Shown here one piece after another: positions 6,106-14,137 of a stretch of DNA of 39,395 nt. A program made the translations under genes and the position numbers. This stretch comes from a virus. Location: the IMG/VR virus record IMGVR_UViG_3300045919_000104, positions 1-39,395 of that record, one strand, 5' to 3'. The notes below the pieces were generated by a model. That model was not told the origin of the DNA. It saw nothing but the letters and a program-made list of their open reading frames with translations, and did not search any database. Positions within the stretch are counted from its first letter, which is position 1. Every line of letters begins with the position of its first letter.

Positions 6106-6897
6106 ATGAATTTTACGTTGGGTCATGATGTAGAAGTATTTCTTCAGAATGAGCAAGGTGATTTGATTAGCAGTATCGGTAAATTTGGTGGGAATAAGGG
6201 TGCTGGTATTCCTATGAACAAAGCGTACTCTGAGTACAAGATGCTCGAAGATAACGTAGCTCTTGAGTTCAATGTCCCCTCTGCTGAATGTAGGAATCAG
6301 TGGGCTACAAATATCAGTATTTTGAAACTAATTTCTAATAAGATAGTAAAGAGGAAGAAACTTGAGATCAGCCCTCTTTCTTCCGCCATCTTTCCTGATG
6401 ATCAACTAGCTGATGAGAGGGCTTGGGTATTTGGATGTGAGCCTGACTTTAATGCGTGGACAGGGCAGATGAATACTAAGCCTGTCGCACAAGATCCTCG
6501 CCTTCGCTCATGCGGTGGGCATATCCATATTGGTATCGAAGACTTATCTAATGCAGATAAAATGTCTTTGTGTAAATATTTAGATTTTTATGTTGGGATG
6601 TGGTGCGGTCTGCATGATCCAGACTTCCAACGCCGAGAGTTATATGGTAAGGCTGGCGCCATGCGATTCAAACCCTATGGATTAGAGTATCGTACCCCCA
6701 GTAACTGGTGGTATACTCACTCTGCTGAGACACAAATCTATGATCGTGTACATTGTGCTATCATATCTTGGAGTAATGGGGTCGAATTGCCTTACATCAA
6801 CAAGCTTGAACTAGCTTTGAATGAGAAGGATAATAATATGCTGGCATATATTGGACTCCGTGCTCAAGAAAAATTTGGAGTTAGCTTTGTTTCTTAA
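6106..6897 (+). CDS. PhiEco32-like COOH-NH2 ligase (amidoligase type 2)
   Basis: The glutamine-synthetase-fold ligase pattern is clear: GHDVEVFL with Glu10, VALEFNVPSAE (Glu54), SCGGHIHIG (His139, His141) and the basic/acidic strand RFKPYGLEYRTPSNWW (187-202). These supply metal and ATP ligands in the family. Such enzymes join a carboxylate to an amine using ATP. The length (263 aa) is typical. It starts one base after the amidotransferase stop, and a second, more distant ligase follows two genes on. The substrate cannot be read from sequence. Family members in phages have been proposed to act on peptides or the cell wall. Confidence 0.85.
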   Translation: MNFTLGHDVEVFLQNEQGDLISSIGKFGGNKGAGIPMNKAYSEYKMLEDNVALEFNVPSAECRNQWATNISILKLISNKIVKRKKLEISPLSSAIFPDDQLADERAWVFGCEPDFNAWTGQMNTKPVAQDPRLRSCGGHIHIGIEDLSNADKMSLCKYLDFYVGMWCGLHDPDFQRRELYGKAGAMRFKPYGLEYRTPSNWWYTHSAETQIYDRVHCAIISWSNGVELPYINKLELALNEKDNNMLAYIGLRAQEKFGVSFVS

Positions 6898-7435
6898 AGA
6901 GTATGATCTGGCAGCATGGCGGCGTAAGTTCCAAGATAACTACACTGTCATGAGTATAGATGGAAAATTATATAGTTCCTACATTCATATGCTCAATGAG
7001 GGCATCAATGGAATTAGGATAGATGGGGTTACGTTTGATAACAAAGCATTCTGTAATTATGTTGATGAATCCTTTCATCCATGCTATCATCACGTAAAGA
7101 CAGGCTGGTATAACACCTGTGATGGAGTATTGTGGATTCATCGAAAGACAGCAAAGACTTTTAATATTGGTGTAAATGATCATAGTCATTCCATTCTTCG
7201 TATTACAGGAAAATCTAACTTTCCTGATCTAGTTACTGATCCTTGTGTGTCACTTAGTACGGCACTTAACAGGGGGGGCATTCTTTCCCGTCTTGTTTAT
7301 ATCTCACCCGTCGGAGAGATTTATTATCGAAATAAAATTGTGGGTGAAATAGACGGTGACAAGCCGCTAGTAGCTAACAAGTTCTCTTTTATTCAGCAAG
7401 AAGTTCTGGATGCTTTTCGAAAGGCTAAACAATGA
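6887..7435 (+). CDS. Unknown protein between two amidoligases (182 aa)
   Basis: I do not recognise a family. The sequence is rich in His and aromatic residues (SFHPCYHHVKTGWYNTCDGVLW, a possible metal site; NDHSHS near 116) and appears beta-rich. The start is uncertain. TTG 6887 has GGAG six bases upstream and a short 11-base overlap; ATG 6821 is possible but overlaps the ligase by 77 bases without a good ribosome site. Its end overlaps the next ligase by four bases (ATGA). Conserved placement within the cassette would suggest a partner or substrate. Confidence 0.6.
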   Translation: MFLKEYDLAAWRRKFQDNYTVMSIDGKLYSSYIHMLNEGINGIRIDGVTFDNKAFCNYVDESFHPCYHHVKTGWYNTCDGVLWIHRKTAKTFNIGVNDHSHSILRITGKSNFPDLVTDPCVSLSTALNRGGILSRLVYISPVGEIYYRNKIVGEIDGDKPLVANKFSFIQQEVLDAFRKAKQ

Positions 7436-8430
7436 AATTGAAAGAATATCATTCGTACCAACCTTTGGAACACCAAGATGTTATAGAGGAGTATTGTATA
7501 GACTATCTTAAGCAGAGCCCTGATGTAGAAACAAAATTTGGTATCTATTCCAATCCGATTGGGATTGAAATCGAACTTGAGAATTTTTGTGTGGTTAAGT
7601 CCATTCCATATGAACTTTGTATGTGGCAATTCATTGAAGACTCGTCCCTGAAAATTATGGGCAGAGAGTTGGTGTCTTACCCTATGTCTGGCCGCGCGAT
7701 TGACGTAGCATTGGATCAATATAAGGGTATTCTCAATTGTCTGGCAGATAAACCCGATACAGGGCACCGTTGTTCTATCCATGTACACGTTAATGTACGT
7801 GAGTTGACTCAGCCTCAGTTGACAGCATTTGTTGCTTCATATGCCTGTCTTGAGCAGTTGTTTTTTAGTCTTGTGAAGGATCATCGAAAGGGAAATAGTT
7901 ATTGTTATCCTTTGACGGATCTTCACCCCGATAGTGCCTCCATCATGAAGTATGATCCAGCCTTCAAGTATTGTGCTTTCAATACGGATCCTGTACTTCG
8001 ATACGGTACTGTAGAGTTTAGGCATTTTCATGCAACTACAGATATTAAAGAGATTACGCGATGGCTCCAGTTAATTTGTAAGCTATATAAGTTTGTTGCG
8101 AATACACCCCCTTTGGAGATTCGTAAACAGATCATGCGTATGAATAGTCTTTCTACCTATTCTCATTTCGTAGATAATATTTTTCTTCCTCTTGGATTTA
8201 TGTTTGATAATCGACATCTCCAAGAGTTGATGGAAGACGAGGTTGCATGGGCTAAACAGTTTTTGTTGGCAAACAAGCATAAACTAACCGCCCACTTTGT
8301 CGGAGATATTAAGAAAGGAATGCAAATAAAGAAGGCACCGATCAATATGATTTTTAATATCCCGCAGTTTGTAGATGTACCCATGGAAGAAGATCAACAA
8401 CTTGAAGAAGAAGAAGAGGTGGATTCCTGA
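7432..8430 (+). CDS. Second GS-fold amidoligase
   Basis: The motifs of the putative amidoligase family are present: GIEIELE (44-50), EDSSL (69-73), GRELVSYP (77-84), RCSIHVHVN (113-121) and YGTVEFRHFHA (191-201). These form the ATP- and metal-binding sheet of the glutamine-synthetase fold. The C-terminus ends in a run of acidic residues. It differs clearly from the ligase at 6106, so the two are likely to use different substrates or act in sequence. It overlaps both neighbours by a few bases, which points to coupled expression. Confidence 0.85.
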   Translation: MKLKEYHSYQPLEHQDVIEEYCIDYLKQSPDVETKFGIYSNPIGIEIELENFCVVKSIPYELCMWQFIEDSSLKIMGRELVSYPMSGRAIDVALDQYKGILNCLADKPDTGHRCSIHVHVNVRELTQPQLTAFVASYACLEQLFFSLVKDHRKGNSYCYPLTDLHPDSASIMKYDPAFKYCAFNTDPVLRYGTVEFRHFHATTDIKEITRWLQLICKLYKFVANTPPLEIRKQIMRMNSLSTYSHFVDNIFLPLGFMFDNRHLQELMEDEVAWAKQFLLANKHKLTAHFVGDIKKGMQIKKAPINMIFNIPQFVDVPMEEDQQLEEEEEVDS

Positions 8431-9710
8431 TGTGTGGAATTTTTGGCGTAGTAAGTAAGAGTAAGGTTGGTTTTCCTAACGCGAATACCTTTAGAAATCT
8501 AGTTGATAATCTTGCTATCTTCTCTCAAGTACGTGGTAGAGATAGTGTGGGGTTCTTCTATACTGATTTAAAGAATCCTTTAGCTAGAGCGGGATGGTTT
8601 AAGTATCCTGATAATGCTTCAAAGGCTACAGAACACAAAGATTGGGCAGCTTACGTAGCTAAGACCTATGCATCAGGAGCTTGTCTTATTGGACATGTCC
8701 GCGCTGCTACGGTAGGTGAAATTTCTATTGCGAATACCCACCCGCATATAGAGGGGGATGTAACTCTAGTGCATAATGGAACCCTACGAACTGGTTGGTC
8801 AAAGTATTCTGAGCATACATCGTGGAGTGATAGTCGTGCTCTTACCTCAGCTATTAATACGTTAGGTACGAAAGCTTTTGAGGAAATTTCTGGCGCTTAT
8901 GCCTGTGTGTGGCATGATGCAAAGGATGGAAAGCTCCACATTGTCCGTAACGCAGAGCGCCCTCTTTCTATCTGGGAAGATACAGATTATATTGTTATCT
9001 GTAGTGAACCTATTCTTGCGTGGGCTGCGATAGCTCGTGCTGGAATTGATTGGAATAAAGGAAAACTTAGAGAAGTAGACACTCTCAAAGAACTACTATT
9101 TAATCTTAATACCTTTGAGTGGGAGGACACTAAAGAAGTTCCAGTTTTTCTATGGGCGGCGGCCCCTACCTGTACGCACACGACTCACTCCATCCCTACC
9201 AATGCACGAACGACAGCGCGTACTGGGACTAACTCCGAGTTTTACAGGACAGGTGAAGAAATTCTTTTCGAGTTATTTGATGAGGCTAAAATGAAGAATG
9301 GACACTACATGTACACAGGCCAAGTATTATTGGGCCATCCTGAAGCTGAAGTAGTCTTCTTTAAGAAAGAGGCCGATAAACTAAATATGGATAACGTGTT
9401 CTATAGGGGTAGTATTAAGTATTACGAGGGTAATAAACAACTATATCGTATTGATAGTAGTTCAGTGACTGTTTGTAATGAACTAAATGAGGATGTTGAC
9501 CCTACACAAGTAGCAGTTACTACATTAAATGGTGTACAATTAACTCAAGAAGAGTTTGTTAAGTATGCCAAGAAGAAGTGTCTTAACTGTGATAGTAGGA
9601 TTGATCTAGACGAGGCTCCTCTTTCTGTATATAATCACCAACATCAGCAACTTTACTGTCCTGACTGTTCTGATATCTTTTTTAATACTGTGGATTCGAG
9701 GGTACATTGA
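8430..9710 (+). CDS. Class II (Ntn-type) glutamine amidotransferase with C-terminal zinc finger
   Basis: The mature N-terminal nucleophile Cys2 is in MCGIFGVVS. Other glutaminase motifs are GRDSVG (36-41), GHVRAAT (88-94), NTHPH (102-106) and HNGTL (115-119). The protein releases ammonia from glutamine. Beyond about residue 250 there is no asparagine-synthetase or sugar-isomerase domain. Instead there is a unique region ending in a zinc-finger-like CLNC...CPDC pair. The synthetase partner must therefore be separate, and the adjacent ATP-grasp or GS-fold ligases are the obvious candidates. It starts on the last base of the previous stop. Confidence 0.85.
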   Translation: MCGIFGVVSKSKVGFPNANTFRNLVDNLAIFSQVRGRDSVGFFYTDLKNPLARAGWFKYPDNASKATEHKDWAAYVAKTYASGACLIGHVRAATVGEISIANTHPHIEGDVTLVHNGTLRTGWSKYSEHTSWSDSRALTSAINTLGTKAFEEISGAYACVWHDAKDGKLHIVRNAERPLSIWEDTDYIVICSEPILAWAAIARAGIDWNKGKLREVDTLKELLFNLNTFEWEDTKEVPVFLWAAAPTCTHTTHSIPTNARTTARTGTNSEFYRTGEEILFELFDEAKMKNGHYMYTGQVLLGHPEAEVVFFKKEADKLNMDNVFYRGSIKYYEGNKQLYRIDSSSVTVCNELNEDVDPTQVAVTTLNGVQLTQEEFVKYAKKKCLNCDSRIDLDEAPLSVYNHQHQQLYCPDCSDIFFNTVDSRVH

Positions 9711-10459
9711 AAATCTATGCGTATAAAAATACTAGCAAATCAGCTAGGCTTCTAGCTAAGGCTCTTGGATGTAAGCTTATCAAGCATGAAGGTAGTAAGT
9801 TCAAGTGGGGTACGCAACCTGTCATTAATTGGGGTAGTCGAGATGTTGGCCTTGATGGGTATGTTACCAATGGCCCTCTCAGTGTTAATTGTGCTATCGA
9901 TAAACGATGGACTCTGAGAATCCTTACGGATGCTGGTGTGTCTACCCTGCCATATACAACGCATGCACTACACGCTCGTAACTGGCTAGATGAGGGTAAG
10001 ACTGTTGTCTGTCGTACTCTTATTGACTCTCACTCAGGTAAGGGCATTGTAGTTGCAGAGACAGTCGGTGAACTTGTAGACGCACCTCTGTATACTCAAT
10101 ACATCCCCAAGAAGTTCGAGTTCCGCGTACACGTAGCATTTAACAAAGTTATTGACATTCAAGAGAAACTGAAACGAAAGGGAGTTGAACAACATGACAC
10201 AAAAATCAGGAACCATGCTAACGGCTACGTTTATGGACGTGTCGGCCTCTCAGATCGCCACGTGGACCGCCTACCAAAACTCGAAGCTCTTGGACTCGCT
10301 GCAATCTCCGCCCTCGGGCTTGACTTCGGTGCCGTTGACATCATCTGGAACGAAAAGAAAAAAGAAGGCTACGTCTGCGAAGTCAACTCAGCCCCCGGTC
10401 TTGAAGGAAGCACTGTTGGAAAATACGCTGTCGCCTTTACAGCTAATCTCCTACCCTAA
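9707..10459 (+). CDS. RimK-like ATP-grasp ligase
   Basis: ATP-grasp motifs occur in order: an N-terminal Rossmann-like part, the glycine-rich loop HSGKGIVVA, KKFEFRVHV, LDFGAVDIIW, and the metal-binding CEVNSAPGLEGST near the C-terminus. These enzymes form an acyl phosphate and join a carboxylate to an amine, often adding amino acids to peptides. The TTG start at 9707 has GAGGG four bases upstream and overlaps the amidotransferase stop. The last 266 bases are also open in another frame (see the next gene). Confidence 0.85.
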   Translation: MKIYAYKNTSKSARLLAKALGCKLIKHEGSKFKWGTQPVINWGSRDVGLDGYVTNGPLSVNCAIDKRWTLRILTDAGVSTLPYTTHALHARNWLDEGKTVVCRTLIDSHSGKGIVVAETVGELVDAPLYTQYIPKKFEFRVHVAFNKVIDIQEKLKRKGVEQHDTKIRNHANGYVYGRVGLSDRHVDRLPKLEALGLAAISALGLDFGAVDIIWNEKKKEGYVCEVNSAPGLEGSTVGKYAVAFTANLLP

Positions 10460-11105
10460 CCAGAATTACAACGAGGAAGCTCAGTCCTTCCCTCTAAAGA
10501 TGGCTTTTGGTGTGATTAACGTCCTTGAAGGGACATTGACACAACAAACGAGTTACTTTGTATGCCGTGAGTTTATCAATGATGTGTTGTATTATAACAA
10601 CACTGATAAGTCTTATACTATTTATAGTTTTGATGGGAAAGTCGTTAGTCCCGATGTTTTGATGTTTGAAGATAGTGACCTTCTTGAGAACCTCCGTAGT
10701 AACTATTGGCTTCTTACTTCCATTGAGAATAGTTTGTTTATTGGTAGGTCTAGTTGGTTGGATAAGAATACGTTGGTTCTCCCCGGACATTTCTTGCAGC
10801 ATCCATACGTAACGAGTCTTTGGAGTACGTGGATAAAGGTTCTATGTCAAGGTAAGAATTATGTGTCTTTAAAAGAAGCCTTTGATTGTTGTACAGGTAA
10901 TGAGAGACATATCATAAACAGTGACTGGGAACAGCACAAGAAAGAAATCAAGGTGTGTGCTAATCTAGGTCCGTTTAACTACGATCTCTTTAAGGGTTTA
11001 TCGATGTATGTGATCCATTCTACAGGGTTCAGAGCGTTTCTAAATAGTTTTGTACAGAAAAAGTGGAATAAAAAAGTACAAGAAGAACTGGCTAAACTGA
11101 AATGA
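10194..11105 (+). CDS. Unknown protein overlapping the ATP-grasp gene (303 aa, start uncertain)
   Basis: No family is recognised. From ATG 10194, with AAAGGGAG nine bases upstream, the ORF overlaps the ATP-grasp gene by 266 bases in another frame. This gives a Ser/Thr/Lys-rich N-terminal extension of about 88 residues before a globular part of mixed helices and strands. An alternative ATG at 10500 avoids the overlap but has no good ribosome site. The C-terminus overlaps the next gene by four bases. It is the last gene that could belong to the amide-bond cassette. Confidence 0.6.
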   Translation: MTQKSGTMLTATFMDVSASQIATWTAYQNSKLLDSLQSPPSGLTSVPLTSSGTKRKKKATSAKSTQPPVLKEALLENTLSPLQLISYPNQNYNEEAQSFPLKMAFGVINVLEGTLTQQTSYFVCREFINDVLYYNNTDKSYTIYSFDGKVVSPDVLMFEDSDLLENLRSNYWLLTSIENSLFIGRSSWLDKNTLVLPGHFLQHPYVTSLWSTWIKVLCQGKNYVSLKEAFDCCTGNERHIINSDWEQHKKEIKVCANLGPFNYDLFKGLSMYVIHSTGFRAFLNSFVQKKWNKKVQEELAKLK

Positions 11106-11299
11106 AATGTCTAAGTTGTGATAAAATCTTGTCTGACTTTGAAGCTACGCGTAAGTATACGGATACGACAGATTTCGTAGACCTGTGCAATAAGTGCTTC
11201 AGTTTCGTACACGAAGTCATTAATGTTACTGAGAATTACAGTCTATTAACTACAGATGATATCAATGAGCTAGAGGATTATGATTATGACGAAGACTAA
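11102..11299 (+). CDS. Small zinc-ribbon protein (65 aa)
   Basis: CLSC near the start and CNKC at about 30-33 form a four-cysteine zinc-ribbon of the kind common in small phage proteins; the tail is very acidic (ELEDYDYDED). It overlaps the preceding gene by four bases (ATGA). It probably binds protein or nucleic acid; the function is unknown. Confidence 0.65.
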   Translation: MKCLSCDKILSDFEATRKYTDTTDFVDLCNKCFSFVHEVINVTENYSLLTTDDINELEDYDYDED

Positions 11300-11477
11300 T
11301 AAGTTTCTTGATAAGTACCAGAAGTTGTTTGGAAAGTATGCTCTTTCTGAGGGTAGTGGAGGTTGCTCAACCTGTGGGTACGGGGCCGATAGTGTTATGA
11401 GTGAGTGGGATTTCAAGAGTCTTCTTAACGATATTGATGTGTGGATTAAAGAGGAGTTTGGGAATGAAAAAGATTAA
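11280..11477 (+). CDS. Hypothetical protein with CxxC (65 aa)
   Basis: Unrecognised. One CSTC motif (29-32) lies in a Gly-rich loop, and the acidic helical C-terminus ends EEFGNEKD. Two starts, ATG 11280 and ATG 11286, share the upstream GAGG. It overlaps both neighbours slightly. Confidence 0.5.
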   Translation: MIMTKTNKFLDKYQKLFGKYALSEGSGGCSTCGYGADSVMSEWDFKSLLNDIDVWIKEEFGNEKD

Positions 11478-11790
11478 AGTCTCTGAATCCACAGGCCCAG
11501 TGCTCGACTGGCTGGTGGCGAAGTGTGAACTCGGAGATACGGTGCACTATGTGTGGGAACATGCCCGAAACAAGCACCGTTACTCCACGAACTGGGCACA
11601 AGGTGGCCCGGTCATCGAGCGTGAGCGGATCAACACGCTGGACAATGGGGGTGATTTCTCGTGTTACTACAGCCGTGGTGCGGCGGTTGGAATTCGCTAC
11701 ACCGGCCCCACACCCCTGATCGCGGCCATGCGCTGCTGTGTGATAAGCAAGCTGGGCGAGGAAGTCGGAGTCCCCGAGGAACTGACATGA
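11464..11790 (+). CDS. NinX/DUF2591-like phage protein (108 aa)
   Basis: It matches the phage P22 NinX/DUF2591 pattern: MKKIKVSESTGPVLDWLVAKCE at the start, YSTNWAQGGPVIERE in the middle, and GPTPLIAAMRCCVISKLGEEV-type C-terminal residues. NinX is encoded in the nin regions of lambdoid phages and its role is unknown. ATG 11464 is chosen because it begins the conserved domain and GGGA lies upstream. Codon use is markedly more G+C-rich than the genes before it, suggesting separate acquisition. Confidence 0.8.
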   Translation: MKKIKVSESTGPVLDWLVAKCELGDTVHYVWEHARNKHRYSTNWAQGGPVIERERINTLDNGGDFSCYYSRGAAVGIRYTGPTPLIAAMRCCVISKLGEEVGVPEELT

Positions 11791-11975
11791 CACGAACTAA
11801 CTATCAGAAGTTTGCTGAGTTCATATATCTTGCAACAGAGGTACATGAGTTTGATGCTGCGTTATTTATTTCTAATCTCTGTGCCTATTTTGAAGAAGAT
11901 AACCCTAACTTTGATCGAGAGAAGTTCATTGAAGCTTGTACTTATGGGAGGATGAAAGATGTACGAGACCTGTAG
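11787..11975 (+). CDS. Hypothetical protein (62 aa)
   Basis: A small acidic helical protein, not recognised. Its ATG overlaps the NinX-like stop (ATGA), so translation is coupled. It is A+T-rich again, unlike its neighbours. Confidence 0.55.
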   Translation: MTRTNYQKFAEFIYLATEVHEFDAALFISNLCAYFEEDNPNFDREKFIEACTYGRMKDVRDL

Positions 11976-12189
11976 ATGCTGCAAACTCCAACCTGATGCA
12001 TACTGCCGTGACGATGGGCGATGCCAATACGCGATTGACCACGGCGCAGAGGGCATGGCGAATTGCCCAACAGGAAAGTGTGCAATGCAATCCGCCGCTC
12101 CTGCCTTGTCCATGAGCATGTTTGCGACCAGAGAAGATTATGAAGCCGCAAGCAAAGCCGCACACGGCATCAACAAGGGGGAAGTATGA
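11959..12189 (+). CDS. Cys-rich hypothetical protein (76 aa)
   Basis: The N-terminal half carries six Cys (CRCC, YCRD, RCQY, NCPTGKC), likely to bind zinc, and is followed by an Ala/Met-rich segment. GGGAGG lies upstream of ATG 11959. It overlaps both neighbours by a few bases. Similar small Cys-rich proteins occur in many phage accessory regions; function unknown. Confidence 0.6.
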   Translation: MYETCRCCKLQPDAYCRDDGRCQYAIDHGAEGMANCPTGKCAMQSAAPALSMSMFATREDYEAASKAAHGINKGEV

Positions 12190-12761
12190 CTGACCGCGAA
12201 CTGTTGGAACTGGCTGCAAAATCCTTGGGGATTCGTTTTTATCCAGACGGATACGACGAACATTTACCGTTCCCATGTGTTCTTGAAGATGGTTTCCCTA
12301 TTGAGTGGAACCCACTGATAGACGACGGCGACGCACTGCGGCTTGCGGTGAGGCTGAAAATGGAAATTATTCCAGACCCAGAGGGCGACGAATTTGCATC
12401 TACACGCCGCACCATCGTTCGCGCTGCCGCTGAGGTAGGACGTGGAATTATTCAGCAGACAATCGACGGCTTACCCGAGGATAACTACTACAAGACTCGG
12501 GCAGAAGCTAAAAAGATCGGCAAGGGGGGAAGCATGAGCCTGCCAACGCTGCCGCCGCTTAAATACGACGATCACCCGACATTTAATCAAGATGGTATTG
12601 GATGGTCGCAAGAAGAAATTGAGGCAATCAATAAGTACGCCGCCCTCGCGGTTGCTGCTGAACGTGAGCGGTGCGCGAAGATTTGTGAAGATTTAGAAAG
12701 TGATGGTATGTCTTGGCTTGAAGCAGGAACGTGTGCAGCAGCAATCAGGAACCAACCATGA
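12186..12761 (+). CDS. Phage accessory protein, two modules (191 aa)
   Basis: Residues 1-60 (TDRELLELAAKSLGI, WNPLIDDGDALRLAVRLKM) and residues about 130-191 (GWSQEEIEAINKYA, AAERERCAKICED) are both pieces often seen as separate small proteins in phages of Proteobacteria. Here they sit in one ORF, which suggests a fusion. No enzymatic motif is visible. It overlaps its neighbours by four bases on each side. Confidence 0.65.
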   Translation: MTDRELLELAAKSLGIRFYPDGYDEHLPFPCVLEDGFPIEWNPLIDDGDALRLAVRLKMEIIPDPEGDEFASTRRTIVRAAAEVGRGIIQQTIDGLPEDNYYKTRAEAKKIGKGGSMSLPTLPPLKYDDHPTFNQDGIGWSQEEIEAINKYAALAVAAERERCAKICEDLESDGMSWLEAGTCAAAIRNQP

Positions 12762-12940
12762 AGCTAGCTAAACATATCATGCTGTCGCTTTTCATCTGCA
12801 TGTCCGTGTACTTGTGTGCAGCGTTCGTTTCACTCAAGCCAAACCCTGCTGATTGGGATCAAGGCGGAAGGGCATTTTTCGTTGTCCTGTGCCTTGCGTA
12901 CTGCTTACTTGGGAACATGGCAATGAAGGAGGAAACATGA
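12758..12940 (+). CDS. Small membrane protein (60 aa)
   Basis: Two hydrophobic segments (about 7-26 and 39-54) are separated by a polar loop (KPNPADWDQGGR). The short basic N-terminus suggests the N-in orientation. ATG 12758 overlaps the preceding stop. No family is recognised. Confidence 0.55.
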   Translation: MKLAKHIMLSLFICMSVYLCAAFVSLKPNPADWDQGGRAFFVVLCLAYCLLGNMAMKEET

Positions 12941-13452
12941 AGCCTAGCGCGATAGTTTCAGAAGTTGCGGAAGTTAAAATGAAGGAACTATCACGATGGA
13001 AAAGCACGAATGCGCTGAGGATCGAGGCGCTCGAAGGGCTGAAAAATCACTACCATGAACTGGCTGAGAGAGGCGCTGAAGCAATAAAGACTCTGTCGTC
13101 AGAGCGTGAAGCCAATGCGATTCTGACCGCAGAGGTTGACGCACTCCGCGCACGAGTGGCGGAGCTTGAAAAGGAGCGCGATTACTACGCCTCTGAGGAT
13201 GAAAAGCTACTGAACGAAATTGGTCGCCTACTTGATGACGTGAAATACGCCGGAAGCTATGCCGAGGGTGTGCGTGTGCTACTAGCAAAGGTGTCGGAGC
13301 TTGAAAAGGATGCGGCGAGGTACCAGACTGTTAGATCGTGGTTTTTGGAAGTTTCATGGAACAGGTCTTATGACTTTGGGTTTACGTGTCCTGAAGATGT
13401 TGATGCAGAAATCGACGCGATGATAAAGGATGAAAATGGGGAGATTTCTTAA
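12937..13452 (+). CDS. Coiled-coil phage protein (171 aa)
   Basis: Residues about 45-125 have leucine/alanine heptads typical of a coiled coil (AEVDALRARVAELEKERD, EKLLNEIGRLLDD). The C-terminus has an aromatic cluster and an acidic helix. It resembles Ead/Ea22-type accessory proteins in style only. AAGGAGG lies upstream of ATG 12937. It overlaps the primase start by 17 bases. Confidence 0.65.
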   Translation: MKPSAIVSEVAEVKMKELSRWKSTNALRIEALEGLKNHYHELAERGAEAIKTLSSEREANAILTAEVDALRARVAELEKERDYYASEDEKLLNEIGRLLDDVKYAGSYAEGVRVLLAKVSELEKDAARYQTVRSWFLEVSWNRSYDFGFTCPEDVDAEIDAMIKDENGEIS

Positions 13453-14137
13453 ACATGGTCCATGCAATAAGTGCGGCAGCCGCGATAACGTGGCTCATTA
13501 TGACGATGGTGGTTGGTTTTGCTTTGGTTGTGGCTACTCTCTCCGGGGAACTAGAGTCACCTCTAGCCAACTTCCTGCTACCCATAGTCTCGCTCTTCCT
13601 GACGATCTTACAAATAATCTACCTCGTTCCAATCATACTTGGTTGGCTCAGTACCTAACGGAGACAGAAATTGCTGATAACTTTTCTTATTCTCCTTCTT
13701 CCCGCCGTCATATTTATATGGTGCGTGACCTATCCCACACACCTATTTTCTATGAGGCGAGACGAGTCGGTGAACTCTACGGCAAACCGAAAACCCTGAG
13801 CTTTGGTGAAAAACCCTTCCATCTGTTGCGTAAAAACAACAGTGATGATAAAGTAGTTTTGGTTGAAGATATTATCTCAGCAATCAAGATCAATCGTCAG
13901 TTCAATTCGTTTCCCCTGTTTGGTACGCACATACCTATCTCGAAATTAAAACGATTCAAGAGCCTTCCAAACCCCTTAAAAACGATTCTGATCTGGTTGG
14001 ATAGGGATAAATTCAAGGAAGCAATGAAATTAAGCAAGGTTTGTGAGTTGCTTGGATACAACAGTCGTGTGATTTCAACAGAGATAGATCCAAAGGGGTT
14101 GACAGATCAAGAAATCTGTGATAGAATAAATGTATAA
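13436..14137 (+). CDS. T7-type DNA primase
   Basis: This corresponds to the N-terminal part of T7 gp4. It has a zinc finger (Cys10, Cys13, Cys29, Cys32, with WFCFGCGY), then a TOPRIM fold with VVLVEDIISA (Glu144) and the metal-binding WLDRD (Asp189, Asp191). It makes RNA primers on the lagging strand. ATG 13436 has AAAGG six bases upstream; ATG 13430 is adjacent to that site and less likely. Unlike T7, the helicase is a separate gene 143 bases downstream, so primase and helicase must associate as distinct proteins. Confidence 0.85.
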   Translation: MGRFLKHGPCNKCGSRDNVAHYDDGGWFCFGCGYSLRGTRVTSSQLPATHSLALPDDLTNNLPRSNHTWLAQYLTETEIADNFSYSPSSRRHIYMVRDLSHTPIFYEARRVGELYGKPKTLSFGEKPFHLLRKNNSDDKVVLVEDIISAIKINRQFNSFPLFGTHIPISKLKRFKSLPNPLKTILIWLDRDKFKEAMKLSKVCELLGYNSRVISTEIDPKGLTDQEICDRINV

